Part shown: positions 11,276 to 25,160 of the stretch, one piece after another | Layout of the letters: each line of letters opens with the position of its first letter | How positions within the stretch are numbered: position 1 is the first letter of the stretch | Origin: Hippasteria phrygiana | Lineage: Eukaryota; Echinodermata; Asteroidea; Valvatida; Goniasteridae | Reading direction: 5' to 3' | NCBI GenBank assembly: GCA_037893225.1 | Contig: JAZGUH010000410.1 | Location: forward strand, 1 to 64,000 | Length of the DNA stretch: 64,000 nucleotides | Notes under the pieces: model-generated | What the model saw: only the letters and a program-made list of their open reading frames with translations | Database searches by the model: none | Told to the model about the DNA's origin: nothing | Made by a program: the position numbers and the translations under genes

Positions 11276-11925
11276 AAAAAGTATTTCATGATGTATTTTT
11301 TAAAGATTTAGATTATATTTTGGTGATAGAAATTTTTAGGTTGTGTTGTTAGGTTGTATTTTTAGGTAGTTTTTAGCTCGAATTTTTAAAGTAGAATTTT
11401 AAAACCTTTTTTAGCTTGCCTTTTTAAATCTAATTTTTAAAAACATTTATTTAACTTGGATTTTTTGGGTGACATTTTTCAGGTTGAATTTTCAAATAAA
11501 GTTTATTTTCCATTTAGGGGTTAAATTTTTAAAGATTTTAGGTTGCAATTTTTAGGTTTCCTTATAATTTTAGGTGCATTTGTTTCAGGTTTAATTCTTT
11601 TAAATTGTTTGGATGTATACATTGTTTAAGCTTTTTAGGGTGTTAAATCTTTTTTATAGAAAATTTGATGAATTTTTTAAATATAATTATTTTTCAGTGG
11701 AATTTTTAAAGCTTTGTTAGCTTGAATTTCTAAAATATTTTAGGTGCAATTTTTGGGGTTGAAGTTTTTAAGCTTTTTTAACGTGGAATTTTTCAAGTAT
11801 AGTTTTTTAGGTTGAATTTTGAATTTGTTTTAGCGTGGAATTTTTCAGGTTGAATTTTTCAGATTGAATTTTTAAAGATTTGTTACTTTGTATTTTTTAA
11901 GGTTGTATTTTTTTTAGGGTTTTTT
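11276..11925. repeat. Long AT-rich spacer, copy 1 of a homogenised set
   Basis: About 650 bp of TTGAATTTTTAAAG-type sequence. Almost the same sequence occurs at 18066-18720, 24511-25160 and, with more changes, 30711-31385, always between the same two unit subtypes. It therefore belongs to the higher-order repeat and is not a random interruption. No gene is visible. Confidence 0.8.
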
Positions 11926-11955
11926 TTTTAGTATCATAATGAAAGCAATACTTAT

Positions 11956-12103
11956 CCGCTGTCTCACGATGTAGTCGATGTGGACCGCGACGTTTCGACT
12001 GCTAGCCTTCATCAGGAAACCATGGTCTCGTCTTCCTGGATGGTCTCCTTGCGCAGGTAGGCAGCAATGGCCGCTGACTTGGGCACCGTGAAGTCCGATG
12101 AAC
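11956..12103 (-). pseudogene. Exon-like core, spacer-flanking subtype (148 bp)
   Basis: This subtype always follows a long spacer in plus-strand order. The acceptor on the minus strand is CTCCCCTGACAG. The donor position reads ATAAGT where others have GTAAGA, so a GT donor is missing here. The first half reads SSDFTVPKSAAIAAYLR then KETIQEDETMVS and TGA. The second half lacks six bases (the ASS-RN form) and a further three before DYI, so both indels keep the second-half frame. Confidence 0.45.
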
Positions 12104-13438
12104 CTGTCAGGGGAGACAATTACGATGTTGGAAAGAAATTTAGACAAATCATATGCAAAGGTGTCGATACAGGAAACATTTTATAAGTATTTTTAGGGTT
12201 GCATTTTTAAACTACTTCTTTAAAGGTAATAATTGTAAGTAATTCTTACTCGTCTCACGAGGGAGTCAACGATGTGGACAGCGACATTTGGACTACAACT
12301 GCAAGCCTCTATCAGTAAACCATGGTCTCTTCGTCCCGAATGGTCTCGTTGCGCATATAGGCCCCAAAGGTCGCCAAGTTGGGCACCGTCCAATGAACCT
12401 ATAAGGGGAGACAAGATGTTGGCAAGAAATTTAGACAAATCACATGCAAAGGTATTTATACAGAAAACAATTTTAGAAGTATTTTTAGGGTTCCATTTTT
12501 AAAACTATTTCTTTAAGGGTAATAATTTTAGTAATTCTTACTCGTTGTATCAAGATGTAGTCCACGATGTGGACCCCGACGTTTTGACTGCAACTGCTCG
12601 TCTTCATCAGGAAACCATGGTCTCGTCGTCCCGGATGTTCTCGTTGCGCAGGTAGGCCACAAAGGTCGCCGACTTGGGCACCGTGAAGTCCGATGAACCT
12701 GTAACGGGAGACAATTAAGATGTTGGAAAGAAATTTAGACAAATCATATGCAAATGTGTCGATACAGGAAACATTTTATTAGTATTTTTAGGGTTGCATT
12801 TTTTAACTATTTCTTTGAAGGTGATAATTTTAAGTACTTCTTACTCGTCTAACGATGGAGTCAACATGTGGACTGCGACGTTTCGACGGCAACTGCAAGC
12901 CTTCATCAGGAAACCATTGTCTCGTCGTCCCGGATAGACTGGTTGCGCAGGGAGGCCGCAAAGGTCGCCAAATTGGGCACCGTCCAATGAACCTATAAGG
13001 GGAGACAAGATGTTGGCAAGAAATTTAGACAAATCACATGCAAAGGTATTTATACAGAAAACAATTTTAGAAGTATTTTTAGGGTTGCATTTTTAAAACT
13101 ATTTCTTTAAGGGTAATAATTTTAGTAATTCTTACTCGTTGTATCAAGATGTAGTCCACGATGTGGACCCCGACGTTTTGACTGCAACTGCTCGTCTTCA
13201 TCAGGAAGCAATGGTCTCGTCGTCCTGGATGTTCTCGCTGCGCAGGTAGGCCACAAAGGTCGCCGACTTGGGCACCGTGAAGTCCGATGAACCTGTAAGG
13301 GGAGACAATTAAGATGTTGGAAAGAAATTTAGACAAATCATATGCAAATGTGTCGATACAGGAAACATTTTATTAGTATTTTTAGGGTTGCATTTTTTTA
13401 CTATTTCTTTGAAGGTGATAATTTTAAGTACTTCTTAC

Positions 13439-13587
13439 TCGTCTAACGATGGAGTCAACGATGTGGACTGCGACGTTTCGACGGCAACTGCAAGCCTTCA
13501 TCAGGAAACCATTGTCTCGTCGTCCCGGATAGACTGGTTGCGCAGGGAGGCCGCAAAGGTCGCCAAATTGGGCACCGTCCAATGAAC
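13439..13587 (-). pseudogene. Exon-like core, short subtype (149 bp)
   Basis: The acceptor is CCCCTTATAG and the donor CGAGTAAGAAGTAC. It has the five-base shortened start and a second-half end of IVDSIVRR. In the first-half frame it reads VPNLATFAASLRNQS, IRDDETMVS and TGA. A G at the base complementary to the usual TAG makes the plus strand of this subtype open for 65 codons, which I regard as incidental. Confidence 0.45.
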
Positions 13588-14033
13588 CTATAAGGGGAGA
13601 CAAGATGTTGGCAAGAAATTTAGACAAATCACATGCAAAGGTATTTATACAGAAAACAATTTTAGAAGTATTTTTAGGGTTGCATTTTTAAAACTATTTC
13701 TTTAAGGGTAATAATTTTAGTAATTCTTACTCGTTGTATCAAGATGTAGTCCACGATGTGGACCCCGACGTTTTGACTGCAACTGCTCGTCTTCATCAGG
13801 AAACCATGGTCTCGTCGTCCCGGATGTTCTCGTTGCGCAGGTAGGCCACAAATGTCGCCGACTAGGGCACCGTGAAGTCCGATGAACCTGTAAGGGGAGA
13901 CAATTAAGATGTTGGAAAGAAATTTAGACAAATCATATGCAAATGTGTCGATACAGGAAACATTTTATTAGTATTTTTAGGGTTGCATTTTTTAACTATT
14001 TCTTTGAAGGTGATAATTTTAAGTACTTCTTAC

Positions 14034-14187
14034 TCGTCTAACGATGGAGTCAACGATGTGGACTGCGACGTTTCGACGGCAACTGCAAGCCTTCATCAGA
14101 AAACCATTGTCTCGTCGTCCCGGATAGACTGGTTGCGCAGGGAGGCCACAAAAGTCGCCGAGTTAGGCACCGTGAAGTCCGATGAAC
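14034..14187 (-). pseudogene. Exon-like core, NSATFVASLR subtype (154 bp)
   Basis: The acceptor is TTGTCTCCCCTTACAG and the donor CGAGTAAGAAGTAC. The first half reads SSDFTVPNSATFVASLR, NQSIRDDETMVF and TGA. It combines the long start of one subtype with the second half of another, as if formed by exchange between subtypes. Near-identical copies recur downstream. Confidence 0.45.
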
Positions 14188-17100
14188 CTGTAAGGGGAGA
14201 CAATTAAGATGTTGGAAAGAAATTTAGACCAATCATATGCAAATGTGTCGATACAGGAAACATTTTATAAGTATTTTTAGGGTTGCATTTTTAAACTACT
14301 TCTTTAAAGGTAATAATTGTAAGTAATTCTTACTCGTCTCACGAGGGAGTCAACGATGTGGACAGCGACATTTGGACTGCAACTGCAAGCCTCTATCAGT
14401 AAACCATGGTCTCTTCGTCCCGAATGGTCTCGTTGCGCATATAGGCCCCAAAGGTCGCCAAGTTGGGCACCGTCCAATGAACCTATAAGGGGAGACAAGA
14501 TGTTGGCAAGAAATTTAGACAAATCACATGCAAAGGTATTTATACAGAAAACAATTTTAGAAGTATTTTTAGGGTTCCATTTTTAAAACTATTTCTTTAA
14601 GGGTAATAATTTTAGTAATTCTTACTCGTTGTATCAAGATGTAGTCCACGATGTGGACCCCGACGTTTTGACTGCAACTGCTCGTCTTCATCAGGAAACC
14701 ATGGTCTCATCGTCCCGGATGTTCTCGTTGCGCAGGTAGGCCACAAAGGTCGCCGACTTGGGCACCGTGAAGTCCGATGAACCTGTAACGGGAGACAATT
14801 AAGATGTTGGAAAGAAATTTAGACAAATCATATGCAAATGTGTCGATACAGGAAACATTTTATTAGTATTTTTAGGGTTGCATTTTTTAACTATTTCTTT
14901 GAAGGTGATAATTTTAGGTACTTCTTACTCGTCTAACGATGGAGTCAACGATGTGGACTGCGACGTTTCGACGGCAACTGCAAGCCTTCATCAGGAAACC
15001 ATTGTCTCGTCGTCCCGGATAGACTGGTTGCGCAGGGAGGCCGCAAAGGTCGCCAAGTTGGGCACCGTCCAATGAACCTATAAGGGGAGACAAGATATTG
15101 GCAAGAAATTTAGACAAATCACATGCAAAGGTATTTATACAGAAAACAATTTTAGAAGTATTTTTAGGGTTGCATTTTTAAAACTATTTCTTTAAGGGTA
15201 ATAATTTTAGTAATTCTTACTCGTTGTATCAAGATGTAGTCCACGATGTGGACCCCGACGTTTTGACTGCAACTGCTCGTCTTCATCAGGAAACCATGGT
15301 CTCGTCGTCCCGGATGTTCTCGTTGCGCAGGTAGGCCACAAAGGTCGCCGACTTGGGCACCGTGAAGTCCGATGAACCTGTAAGGGGAGACAATTAAGAT
15401 GTTGGAAAGCAATTTAGACAAATCATATGCAAATGTGTCGATACAGGAAACATTTTATTAGTATTTTTAGGGTTGCATTTTTTAACTATTTCTTTGAAGG
15501 TGATAATTTTAAGTACTTCTTACTCGTCTAACGATGGAGTCAACGATGTGGACTGCGACGTTTCGACGGCAACTGCAAGCCTTCATCAGAAAACCATTGT
15601 CTCGTCGTCCCGGATAGACTGGTTGCGCAGGGAGGCCACAAAAGTCGCTGAGTTAGGCACCGTGAAGTCCGATGAACCTGTAAGGGGAGACAATTAAGAT
15701 GTTGGAAAGAAATTTAGACAAATCATATGCAAATGTGTCGATACAGGAAACATTTTATTAGTATTTTTAGGGTTGCATTTTTTTACTATTTCTTTGAAGG
15801 TGATAATTTTAAGTACTTCTTACTCGTCTAACGATGGAGTCAACGATGTGGACTGCGACGTTTCGACGGCAACTGCAAGCCTTCATCAGGAAACCATTGT
15901 CTCGTCGTCCCGGATAGACTGGTTGCGCAGGGAGGCCGCAAAGGTCGCCAAGTTGGGCACCGTCCAATGAACCTATAAGGGGAGACAAGATGTTGGCAAG
16001 AAATTTAGACAAATCACATGCAAAGGTATTTATACAGAAAACAATTTTAGAAGTATTTTTAGGGTTGCATTTTTAAAACTATTTCTTTAAGGGTAATAAT
16101 TTTAGTAATTCTTACTCGTTGTATCAAGATGTAGTCCACGATGTGGACCCCGACGTTTTGACTGCAACTGCTCGTCTTCATCAGGAAGCAATGGTCTCGT
16201 CGTCCTGGATGTTCTCGCTGCGCAGGTAGGCCACAAAGGTCGCCGACTTGGGCACCGTGAAGTCCGATGAACCTGTAAGGGGAGACAATTAAGATGTTGG
16301 AAAGAAATTTAGACAAATCATATGCAAATGTGTCGATACAGGAAACATTTTATTAGTATTTTTAGGGTTGCATTTTTTTTACTATTTCTTTGAAGGTGAT
16401 AATTTTAAGTACTTCTTACTCGTCTAACGATGGAGTCAACGATGTGGACTGCGACGTTTCGACGGCAACTGCAAGCCTTCATCAGAAAACCATTGTCTCG
16501 TCGTCCCGGATAGACTGGTTGCGCAGGGAGGCCACAAAAGTCGCTGAGTTAGGCACCGTGAAGTCCGATGAACCTGTAAGGGGACACAATTAAGATGTTG
16601 GAAAGAAATTTAGACAAATCATATGCAAATGTGTCGATACAGGAAACATTTTATTAGTATTTTTAGGGTTGCATTTTTTTACTATTTCTTTGAAGGTGAT
16701 AATTTTAAGTACTTCTTACTCGTCTAACGATGGAGTCAACGATGTGGACTGCGACGTTTCGACGGCAACTGCAAGCCTTCATCAGGAAACCATTGTCTCG
16801 TCGTCCCGGATAGACTGGTTGCGCAGGGAGGCCGCAAAGGTCGCCAAGTTGGGCACCGTCCAATGAACCTATAAGGGGAGACAAGATGTTGGCAAGAAAT
16901 TTAGACAAATCACATGCAAAGGTATTTATACAGAAAACAATTTTAGAAGTATTTTTAGGGTTGCATTTTTAAAACTATTTCTTTAAGGGTAATAATTTTA
17001 GTAATTCTTACTCGTTGTATCAAGATGTAGTCCACGATGTGGACCCCGACGTTTTGACTGCAACTGCTCGTCTTCATCAGGAAGCAATGGTCTCGTCGTC

Positions 17101-18065
17101 CTGGATGTTCTCGCTGCGCAGGTAGGCCACAAAGGTCGCCGACTTGGGCACCGTGAAGTCCGATGAACCTGTAAGGGGAGACAATTAAGATGTTGGAAAG
17201 AAATTTAGACAAATCATATGCAAATGTGTCGATACAGGAAACATTTTATTAGTATTTTTAGGGTTGCATTTTTTTTACTATTTCTTGAAGGGTAATAATT
17301 TTAGTAATTCTTACTCGTATTAAGATGTAGTCCACGATGTGGACCCCGACGTTTTGACTGCAACTGCTCGTCTTCATCAGGAAACCATGGTCTCGTCGTC
17401 CCGGATGTTCTCGTTGCGCAGGTAGGCCACAAAGGTCGCCGACTTGGGCACCGTGAAGTCCGATGAACCTGTAAGGGGAGACAATTAAGATGTTGGAAAG
17501 CAATTTAGACAAATCATATGCAAATGTGTCGATACAGGAAACATTTTATTAGTATTTTTAGGGTTGCATTTTTTAACTATTTCTTTGAAGGTGATAATTT
17601 TAAGTACTTCTTACTCGTCTAACGATGGAGTCAACGATGTGGACTGCGACGTTTCGACGGCAACTGCAAGCCTTCATCAGGACACCATTGTCTCGTCGTC
17701 CCGGATAGACTGGTTGCGCAGGGAGGCCACAAAAGTCGCTGAGTTAGGCACCGTGAAGTCCGATGAACCTGTAAGGGGAGACAATTAAGATGTTGATACA
17801 GGAACCATTTTAAAAGTATTTTCTTATGTTAATAATGAAAGTAATTCTTACTCGTTGTCTCACGATGTAATCAGCGATGTGGACCGCGACGTTTTGACTG
17901 CAACTGCCAGCCTTCATTAGGAAACCATGGTCTCGTCCCGGATGGTCTCTAGGCGCAGGTAGGTCGCCAAGTTGGGCACCGTGAAGTCCGATGAACCTAT
18001 AAGGGGAGACAAGATGTTGGCAAGACATTTAGACAAATCATATGCTAAGGTATTGATACAGGAAC

Positions 18066-18720
18066 ATGTAAAAAGTATTTCATGATGTATTTTTTAAAGA
18101 TTTAGATTATATTTTGGTGATAGAAATTTTTAGGTTGTGTTGTTAGGTTGTATTTTTAGGTAGTTTTTAGCTCGAATTTTTAAAGTAGAATTTTAAAACC
18201 TTTTTTAGCTTGCCTTTTTAAATCTAATTTTTAAAAACATTTATTTAACTTGGATTTTTTGGGTGACATTTTTCAGGTTGAATTTTCAAATAAAGTTTAT
18301 TTTCCATTTAGGGGTTAAATTTTTAAAGATTTTAGGTTGCAATTTTTAGGTTTCCTTATAATTTTAGGTGGATTTGTTTCAGGTTGAATTCTTTTAAATT
18401 GTTTGGATGTATATATTGTTTAAGCTTTTTAGGGTGTTAAATCTTTTTTATAGAAAATTTGATGAATTTTTTAAATATAATTATTTTTCAGTGGAATTTT
18501 TAAAGCTTTGTTAGCTTGAATTTCTAAAATATTTTAGGTGCAATTTTTGGGGTTGAAGTTTTTAAGCTTTTTTAACGTGGAATTTTTCAAGTATAGTTTT
18601 TTAGGTTGAATTTTGAATTTTTTTTAGCGTGGAATTTTTCAGGTTGAATTTTTAAGATTGAATTTTTAAAGATTTGTTACTTTGTATTTTATAAAGTTGT
18701 ATTTTTTTAGGTTTTTTTTT
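18066..18720. repeat. Long AT-rich spacer, copy 2
   Basis: Nearly identical to the 11276-11925 spacer over its whole length, with a few substitutions such as GTGGATTTG for GTGCATTTG. No gene is visible. Confidence 0.8.
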
Positions 18721-20435
18721 TTAGTATCATAATGAAAGCAATACTTATCCGCTGTCTCACGATGTAGTCGATGTGGACCGCGACGTTTCGACTGCTAGCC
18801 TTCATCAGGAAACCATGGTCTCGTCGTCCTGGATGGTCTCCTTGCGCAGGTAGGCAGCAATGGCCGCTGACTTGGGCACCGTGAAGTCCGATGAACCTGT
18901 CAGGGGAGACAATTACGATGTTGGAAAGAAATTTAGACAAATCATATGCAAAGGTGTCGATACAGGAAACATTTTATAAGTATTTTTAGGGTTGCATTTT
19001 TAAACTACTTCTTTAAAGGTAATAATTGTAAGTAATTCTTACTCGTCTCACGAGGGAGTCAACGATGTGGACAGCGACATTTGGACTGCAACTGCAAGCC
19101 TCTATCAGTAAACCATGGTCTCTTCGTCCCGAATGGTCTCGTTGCGCATATAGGCCCCAAAGGTCGCCAAGTTGGGCACCGTCCAATGAACCTATAAGGG
19201 GAGACAAGATGTTGGCAAGAAATTTAGACAAATCACATGCAAAGGTATTTATACAGAAAACAATTTTAGAAGTATTTTTAGGGTTCCATTTTTAAAACTA
19301 TTTCTTTAAGGGTAATAATTTTAGTAATTCTTACTCGTTGTATCAAGATGTAGTCCACGATGTGGACCCCGACGTTTTGACTGCAACTGCTCGTCTTCAT
19401 CAGGAAACCATGGTCTCATCGTCCCGGATGTTCTCGTTGCGCAGGTAGGCCACAAAGGTCGCCGACTTGGGCACCGTGAAGTCCGATGAACCTGTAACGG
19501 GAGACAATTAAGATGTTGGAAAGAAATTTAGACAAATCATATGCAAATGTGTCGATACAGGAAACATTTTATTAGTATTTTTAGGGTTGCATTTTTTAAC
19601 TATTTCTTTGAAGGTGATAATTTTAAGTACTTCTTACTCGTCTAACGATGGAGTCAACGATGTGGACTGCGACGTTTCGACGGCAACTGCAAGCCTTCAT
19701 CAGGAAACCATTGTCTCGTTGTCCCGGATAGACTGGTTGCGCAGGGAGGCCGCAAAGGTCGCCAAGTTGGGCACCGTCCAATGAACCTATAAGGGGAGAC
19801 AAGATGTTGGCAAGAAATTTAGACAAATCACATGCAAAGGTATTTATACAGAAAACAATTTTAGAAGTATTTTTAGGGTTCCATTTTTAAAACTATTTCT
19901 TTAAGGGTAATAATTTTAGTAATTCTTACTCGTTGTATCAAGATGTAGTCCACGATGTGGACCCCGACGTTTTGACTGCAACTGCTCGTCTTCATCAGGA
20001 AACCATGGTCTCATCGTCCCGGATGTTCTCGTTGCGCAGGTAGGCCACAAAGGTCGCCGACTTGGGCACCGTGAAGTCCGATGAACCTGTAAGGGGAGAC
20101 AATTAAGATGTTGGAAAGAAATTTAGACAAATCATATGCAAATGTGTCGATACAGGAAACATTTTATTAGTATTTTTAGGGTTGCATTTTTTAACTATTT
20201 CTTTGAAGGTGATAATTTTAAGTACTTCTTACTCGTCTAACGATGGAGTCAACGATGTGGACTGCGACATTTCGACGGCAACTGCAAGCCTTCATCAGAA
20301 AACCATTGTCTCGTCGTCCCGGATAGACTGGTTGCGCAGGGAGGCCACAAAAGTCGCCGAGTTAGGCACCGTGAAGTCCGATGAACCTGTAAGGGGAGAC
20401 AATTAAGATGTTGGAAAGAAATTTAGACCAATCAT

Positions 20436-21650
20436 ATGCAAATGTGTCGATACAGGAAACATTTTATTAGTATTTTTAGGGTTGCATTTTTTAACTATTT
20501 CTTTGAAGGTGATAATTTTAAGTACTTCTTACTCGTCCTAACGATGGAGTCAACGATGTGGACTGCGACGTTTCGACGGCAACTGCAAGCCTTCATCAGG
20601 AAACCATTGTCTCGTCGTCCCGGATAGACTGGTTGCGCAGGGAGGCCGCAAAGGTCGCCAAGTTGGGCACCGTCCAATGAACCTATAAGGGGAGACAAGA
20701 TGTTGGCAAGAAATTTAGACAAATCACATGCAAAGGTATTTATACAGAAAACAATTTTAGAAGTATTTTTAGGGTTGCATTTTTAAAACTATTTCTTTAA
20801 GGGTAATAATTTTAGTAATTCTTACTCGTTGTATCAAGATGTAGTCCACGATGTGGACCCCGACGTTTTGACTGCAACTGCTCGTCTTCATCAGGAAGCA
20901 ATGGTCTCGTCGTCCTGGATGTTCTCGCTGCGCAGGTAGGCCACAAAGGTCGCCGAGTTGGGCACCGTGAAGTCCGATGAACCTGTAAGGGGAGACAATT
21001 AAGATGTTGGAAAGAAATTTAGACAAATCATATGCAAATGTGTCGATACAGGAAACATTTTATTAGTATTTTTAGGGTTGCATTTTTTTTACTATTTCTT
21101 GAAGGGTAATAATTTTAGTAATTCTTACTCGTATTAAGATGTAGTCCACGATGTGGACCCCGACGTTTTGACTGCAACTGCTCGTCTTCATAAGGAAACC
21201 ATGGTCTCGTCGTCCCGGATGTTCTCGTTGCGCAGGTAGGCCACAAAGGTCGCCGACTTGGGCACCGTGAAGTCCGATGAACCTGTAAGGGGAGACAATT
21301 AAGATGTTGGAAAGAAATTTAGACAAATCATATGCAAATGTGTCGATACAGGAAACATTTTATTAGTATTTTTAGGGTTGCATTTTTTAACTATTTCTTT
21401 GAAGGTGATAATTTTAAGTACTTCTTACTCGTCTAACGATGGAGTCAACGATGTGGACTGCGACGTTTCGACGGCAACTGCAAGCCTTCATCAGGACACC
21501 ATTGTCTCGTCGTCCCGGATAGACTGGTTGCGCAGGGAGGCCACAAAAGTCGCTGAGTTAGGCACCGTGAAGTCCGATGAACCTGTAAGGGGAGACAATT
21601 AAGATGTTGATACAGGAACCATTTTAAAAGTATTTTCTTATGTTAATAAT
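20436..21650. repeat. Local duplication, left copy (2630-bp offset)
   Basis: This segment matches 23066-24280 with only scattered differences, for example GCCGAGTTGG against GCCGACTTGG. Both carry the unusual extra C in ACTCGTCCTAACG and the variant CATAAGGAAACC, so they descend from one piece and are not just similar subtypes. Confidence 0.85.
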
Positions 21651-23065
21651 GAAAGTAATTCTTACTCGTTGTCTCACGATGTAATCAGCGATGTGGACTG
21701 CGACGTTTCGACGGCAACTGCAAGCCTTCATCAGAAAACCATTGTCTCGTCGTCCCGGATAGACTGGTTGCGCAGGGAGGCCACAAAAGTCGCTGAGTTA
21801 GGCACCGTGAAGTCCATGAACCTGTAAGGGGAGACAATTAAGATGTTGGAAAGAAATTTAGACAAATCATATGCAAATGTGTCGATACAGGAAACATTTT
21901 ATTAGTATTTTTAGGGTTGCATTTTTTTACTATTTCTTTGAAGGTGATAATTTTAAGTACTTCTTACTCGTCTAACGATGGAGTCAACGATGTGGACTGC
22001 GACGTTTCGACGGCAACTGCAAGCCTTCATCAGGAAACCATTGTCTCGTCGTCCCGGATAGACTGGTTGCGCAGGGAGGCCGCAAAGGTCGCCAAGTTGG
22101 GCACCGTCCAATGAACCTATAAGGGGAGACAAGATGTTGGCAAGAAATTTAGACAAATCACATGCAAAGGTATTTATACAGAAAACAATTTTAGAAGTAT
22201 TTTTAGGGTTGCATTTTTAAAACTATTTCTTTAAGGGTAATAATTTTAGTAATTCTTACTCGTTGTATCAAGATGTAGTCCACGATGTGGACCCCGACGT
22301 TTTGACTGCAACTGCTCGTCTTCATCAGGAAGCAATGGTCTCGTCGTCCTGGATGTTCTCGCTGCGCAGGTAGGCCACAAAGGTCGCCGACTTGGGCACC
22401 GTGAAGTCCGATGAACCTGTAAGGGGAGACAATTAAGATGTTGGAAAGAAATTTAGACAAATCATATGCAAATGTGTCGATACAGGAAACATTTTATTAG
22501 TATTTTTAGGGTTGCATTTTTTTTACTATTTCTTGAAGGGTAATAATTTTAGTAATTCTTACTCGTATTAAGATGTAGTCCACGATGTGGACCCCGACGT
22601 TTTGACTGCAACTGCTCGTCTTCATCAGGAAACCATGGTCTCGTCGTCCCGGATGTTCTCGTTGCGCAGGTAGGCCACAAAGGTCGCCGACTTGGGCACC
22701 GTGAAGTCCGATGAACCTGTAAGGGGAGACAATTAAGATGTTGGAAAGCAATTTAGACAAATCATATGCAAATGTGTCGATACAGGAAACATTTTATTAG
22801 TATTTTTAGGGTTGCATTTTTTAACTATTTCTTTGAAGGTGATAATTTTAAGTACTTCTTACTCGTCTAACGATGGAGTCAACGATGTGGACTGCGACGT
22901 TTCGACGGCAACTGCAAGCCTTCATCAGGACACCATTGTCTCGTCGTCCCGGATAGACTGGTTGCGCAGGGAGGCCACAAAAGTCGCCGAGTTAGGCACC
23001 GTGAAGTCCGATGAACCTGTAAGGGGAGACAATTAAGATGTTGGAAAGAAATTTAGACCAATCAT

Positions 23066-24280
23066 ATGCAAATGTGTCGATACAGGAAACATTTTATTAG
23101 TATTTTTAGGGTTGCATTTTTTAACTATTTCTTTGAAGGTGATAATTTTAAGTACTTCTTACTCGTCCTAACGATGGAGTCAACGATGTGGACTGCGACG
23201 TTTCGACGGCAACTGCAAGCCTTCATCAGGAAACCATTGTCTCGTCGTCCCGGATAGACTGGTTGCGCAGGGAGGCCGCAAAGGTCGCCAAGTTGGGCAC
23301 CGTCCAATGAACCTATAAGGGGAGACAAGATGTTGGCAAGAAATTTAGACAAATCACATGCAAAGGTATTTATACAGAAAACAATTTTAGAAGTATTTTT
23401 AGGGTTGCATTTTTAAAACTATTTCTTTAAGGGTAATAATTTTAGTAATTCTTACTCGTTGTATCAAGATGTAGTCCACGATGTGGACCCCGACGTTTTG
23501 ACTGCAACTGCTCGTCTTCATCAGGAAGCAATGGTCTCGTCGTCCTGGATGTTCTCGCTGCGCAGGTAGGCCACAAAGGTCGCCGACTTGGGCACCGTGA
23601 AGTCCGATGAACCTGTAAGGGGAGACAATTAAGATGTTGGAAAGAAATTTAGACAAATCATATGCAAATGTGTCGATACAGGAAACATTTTATTAGTATT
23701 TTTAGGGTTGCATTTTTTTTACTATTTCTTGAAGGGTAATAATTTTAGTAATTCTTACTCGTATTAAGATGTAGTCCACGATGTGGACCCCGACGTTTTG
23801 ACTGCAACTGCTCGTCTTCATAAGGAAACCATGGTCTCGTCGTCCCGGATGTTCTCGTTGCGCAGGTAGGCCACAAAGGTCGCCGACTTGGGCACCGTGA
23901 AGTCCGATGAACCTGTAAGGGGAGACAATTAAGATGTTGGAAAGAAATTTAGACAAATCATATGCAAATGTGTCGATACAGGAAACATTTTATTAGTATT
24001 TTTAGGGTTGCATTTTTTAACTATTTCTTTGAAGGTGATAATTTTAAGTACTTCTTACTCGTCTAACGATGGAGTCAACGATGTGGACTGCGACGTTTCG
24101 ACGGCAACTGCAAGCCTTCATCAGGACACCATTGTCTCGTCGTCCCGGATAGACTGGTTGCGCAGGGAGGCCACAAAAGTCGCTGAGTTAGGCACCGTGA
24201 AGTCCGATGAACCTGTAAGGGGAGACAATTAAGATGTTGATACAGGAACCATTTTAAAAGTATTTTCTTATGTTAATAAT
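23066..24280. repeat. Local duplication, right copy (2630-bp offset)
   Basis: Partner of 20436-21650. The shared private variants (the inserted C at about 23167 and CATAAGG near 23820) show recent duplication or conversion within the array. Confidence 0.85.
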
Positions 24281-24510
24281 GAAAGTAATTCTTACTCGTT
24301 GTCTCACGATGTAATCAGCGATGTGGACCGCGACGTTTTGACTGCAACTGCCAGCCTTCATTATGAAACCATGGTCTCGTCCCGGATGGTCTCTAGGCGC
24401 AGGTAGGTCGCCAAGTTGGGCACCGTGAAGTCCGATGAACCTATAAGGGGAGACAAGATGTTGGCAAGACATTTAGACAAATCATATGCTAAGGTATTGA
24501 TACAGGAACA

Positions 24511-25160
24511 TGTAAAAAGTATTTCATGATGTATTTTTTAAAGATTTAGATTATATTTTGGTGATAGAAATTTTTAGGTTGTGTTGTTAGGTTGTATTTT
24601 TAGGTAGTTTTTAGCTCGAATTTTTAAAGTAGAATTTTAAAACCTTTTTTAGCTTGCCTTTTTAAATCTAATTTTTAAAAACATTTATTTAACTTGGATT
24701 TTTTGGGTGACATTTTTCAGGTTGAATTTTCAAATAAAGTTTATTTTCCATTTAGGGGTTAAATTTTTAAAGATTTTAGGTTGCAATTTTTAGGTTTCCT
24801 TATAATTTTAGGTGCATTTGTTTCAGGTTGAATTCTTTTAAATTGTTTGGATGTATACATTGTTTAAGCTTTTTAGGGTGTTAAATCTTTTTTATAGAAA
24901 ATTTGATGAATTTTTTAAATATAATTATTTTTCAGTGGAATTTTTAAAGCTTTGTTAGCTTGAATTTCTAAAATATTTTAGGTGCAATTTTTGGGGTTGA
25001 AGTTTTTAAGCTTTTTTAACGTGGAATTTTTCAAGTATAGTTTTTTAGGTTGAATTTTGAATTTTTTTTAGCGTGGAATTTTTCAGGTTGAATTTTTAAG
25101 ATTGAATTTTTAAAGATTTGTTACTTTGTATTTTTTAAGGTTGTATTTTTTTAGGGTTTT
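24511..25160. repeat. Long AT-rich spacer, copy 3
   Basis: Nearly identical to the spacers at 11276 and 18066, and between the same unit subtypes. No gene is visible. Confidence 0.8.

Larger units (their letters stand above)
11926..18065 (-). repeat. Array run, higher-order block 1 (~20 units)
   Basis: About 20 units in a repeating subtype order. From 13983 to 17200 a three-unit pattern recurs every 895-896 bp (for example 15164, 16059 and 16955 start the same subtype). Within the run, subtypes with SSDFTVPNSATFVASLR, with VPNLATFAASLR and with SSDFTVPKSATFVAYLR alternate. Short open frames of 60-85 codons occur on both strands in every unit and are copies of each other. Confidence 0.85.
18721..24510 (-). 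repeat. Array run, higher-order block 2 (~20 units)
   Basis: The same subtype order as the neighbouring blocks, with local rearrangements. The unit near 21650-21830 joins a spacer-edge subtype to another subtype partway through its core, a visible recombination joint, and carries a one-base loss (GTCCATGAACC). A 1.2-kb piece is present twice, 2630 bp apart. Confidence 0.85.
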
